A DNA stretch of 64,000 bases from Pedobacter zeae (GTDB lineage Bacteria > Bacteroidota > Bacteroidia > Sphingobacteriales > Sphingobacteriaceae): NCBI RefSeq assembly GCF_014196715.1, contig NZ_JACIEF010000001.1, forward strand, positions 292,872-356,871. Reading direction: 5' to 3'. Below are positions 63,590 through 64,000 of the stretch, one piece after another (position 1 is the stretch's first letter; every line of letters begins with the position of its first letter). The notes under the pieces were generated by a model. The model was not told the DNA's origin, made no database searches, and saw only the letters and a program-made list of their open reading frames with translations. The position numbers were made by a program, and so were the translations under genes.

Positions 63590-64000
63590 ATGCTAGCTTT
63601 TCCCAACGCAAAAATAAACTTAGGTTTAAACATCACCGAAAAACGTGCTGATGGTTATCACAACCTCGAAACTGTTTTTTATCCGGTCAGCATTAAAGAT
63701 TCGGTCGAAATTACCGATGCTGCAGTAACCTCTTGCAAAATACATGGCATCGATATCCCTGGCGATGCGAACGATAACCTCTGTTTTAAAGCTTACCAGT
63801 TGCTGAAAAATGATTTCGATATCCCTGCACAGCAGATCAGTTTATTAAAGAACATCCCCGTAGGAGCGGGGTTAGGCGGGGGATCGGCAGACTGTGCCTT
63901 TCTGATCAAACTGTTGAATGAAAAATTTAGCTTGGGGTTATCTGTTGGTAAAATGGAAGATTACGCACGTCAGCTGGGTGCCGATTGTGCCTTCTTTATT
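63590..64000 (+). CDS. ispE: 4-diphosphocytidyl-2-C-methyl-D-erythritol kinase, 3' end outside window
   Basis: The first 137 codons of a GHMP kinase. Seen: [24 protein letters not shown] (IspE opening, with the Lys and the HNLE substrate loop), then the ATP-binding loop [15 protein letters not shown]. IspE phosphorylates CDP-methylerythritol in the non-mevalonate isoprenoid route. The frame stays open to the last base, so the gene is cut by the window. Confidence 0.93.
   Translation, partial: MLAFPNAKINLGLNITEKRADGYHNLETVFYPVSIKDSVEITDAAVTSCKIHGIDIPGDANDNLCFKAYQLLKNDFDIPAQQISLLKNIPVGAGLGGGSADCAFLIKLLNEKFSLGLSVGKMEDYARQLGADCAFFI

Overview
The window reads as chromosomal DNA from a Bacteroidota bacterium, most likely of the Sphingobacteriaceae (Pedobacter-like). 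Support: moderate-to-low GC, no clear Shine-Dalgarno sequences, TAnnTTTG-type -7 promoter elements, a PorP/SprF protein and a gliding-motility (T9SS type B) C-terminal domain, a fused SecDF, a long-form NusB, and the gene order nusB-DUF1573-yajC-ybbR-coaE. The genus is inferred, not proven.

Bases 1-21537 are an accessory region for surface proteins and polymorphic toxins. It opens inside a giant RHS-repeat gene (open at the left edge) whose C-terminal tip looks like a caspase-clan (DUF4347-like) peptidase. A small secreted candidate immunity protein follows. Next comes a graveyard of displaced tip/immunity cassettes: an orphan RHS core plus unknown toxin, a frameshifted beta-propeller lipoprotein, a lone candidate immunity protein, and a papain-fold toxin fragment with an Imm35-like immunity gene. 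The later cassettes are punctuated by copies of one repeat, a hairpin leader plus a bidirectional terminator, with 3' remnants of a helix-turn-helix gene attached. After 1.3 kb of repeat-rich noncoding DNA come five paralogous secreted fibre-like proteins (VGIGT repeats, conserved coiled-coil tail) running into a PorP/SprF gene, with a CHU_C/PKD surface protein convergent to it. Four genes here carry apparent single-base frameshifts, three of them at or beside homopolymers.

Bases 21950-64000 are mostly ordinary chromosome: tRNA-Arg(CCG); an intradiol-dioxygenase-like lipoprotein and a membrane LytTR regulator; mgtE and a HAD hydrolase; ychF; an ABC exporter; leucine dehydrogenase; nusB-DUF1573-yajC and ybbR-coaE; an MBL-fold exonuclease; a methyltransferase-PAP2-ZIP operon; glmM; a cysteine desulfurase; an MBL hydrolase; cydAB; an M28 peptidase; accD; a class II aldolase; an iron-permease-like gene with a GNAT gene; an HMG-CoA lyase; NDH-2; secDF; folA and thyA; and the 5' part of ispE at the right edge.

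The intergenic spaces hold several families of dispersed palindromic repeats (GTCAT-type, CCCTTAGCCCCG-type, AATGAAC-type, ATCTGTGGTTAA-type). A small GIY-YIG gene sits between perfect 26-bp inverted copies of one of them, and a four-helix-bundle gene sits among another family between folA and thyA. The most promising material is the RHS/toxin-tip graveyard with its punctuating repeat, the fibre-PorP operon with a possible poly-G switch, and the repeat-bounded GIY-YIG unit.
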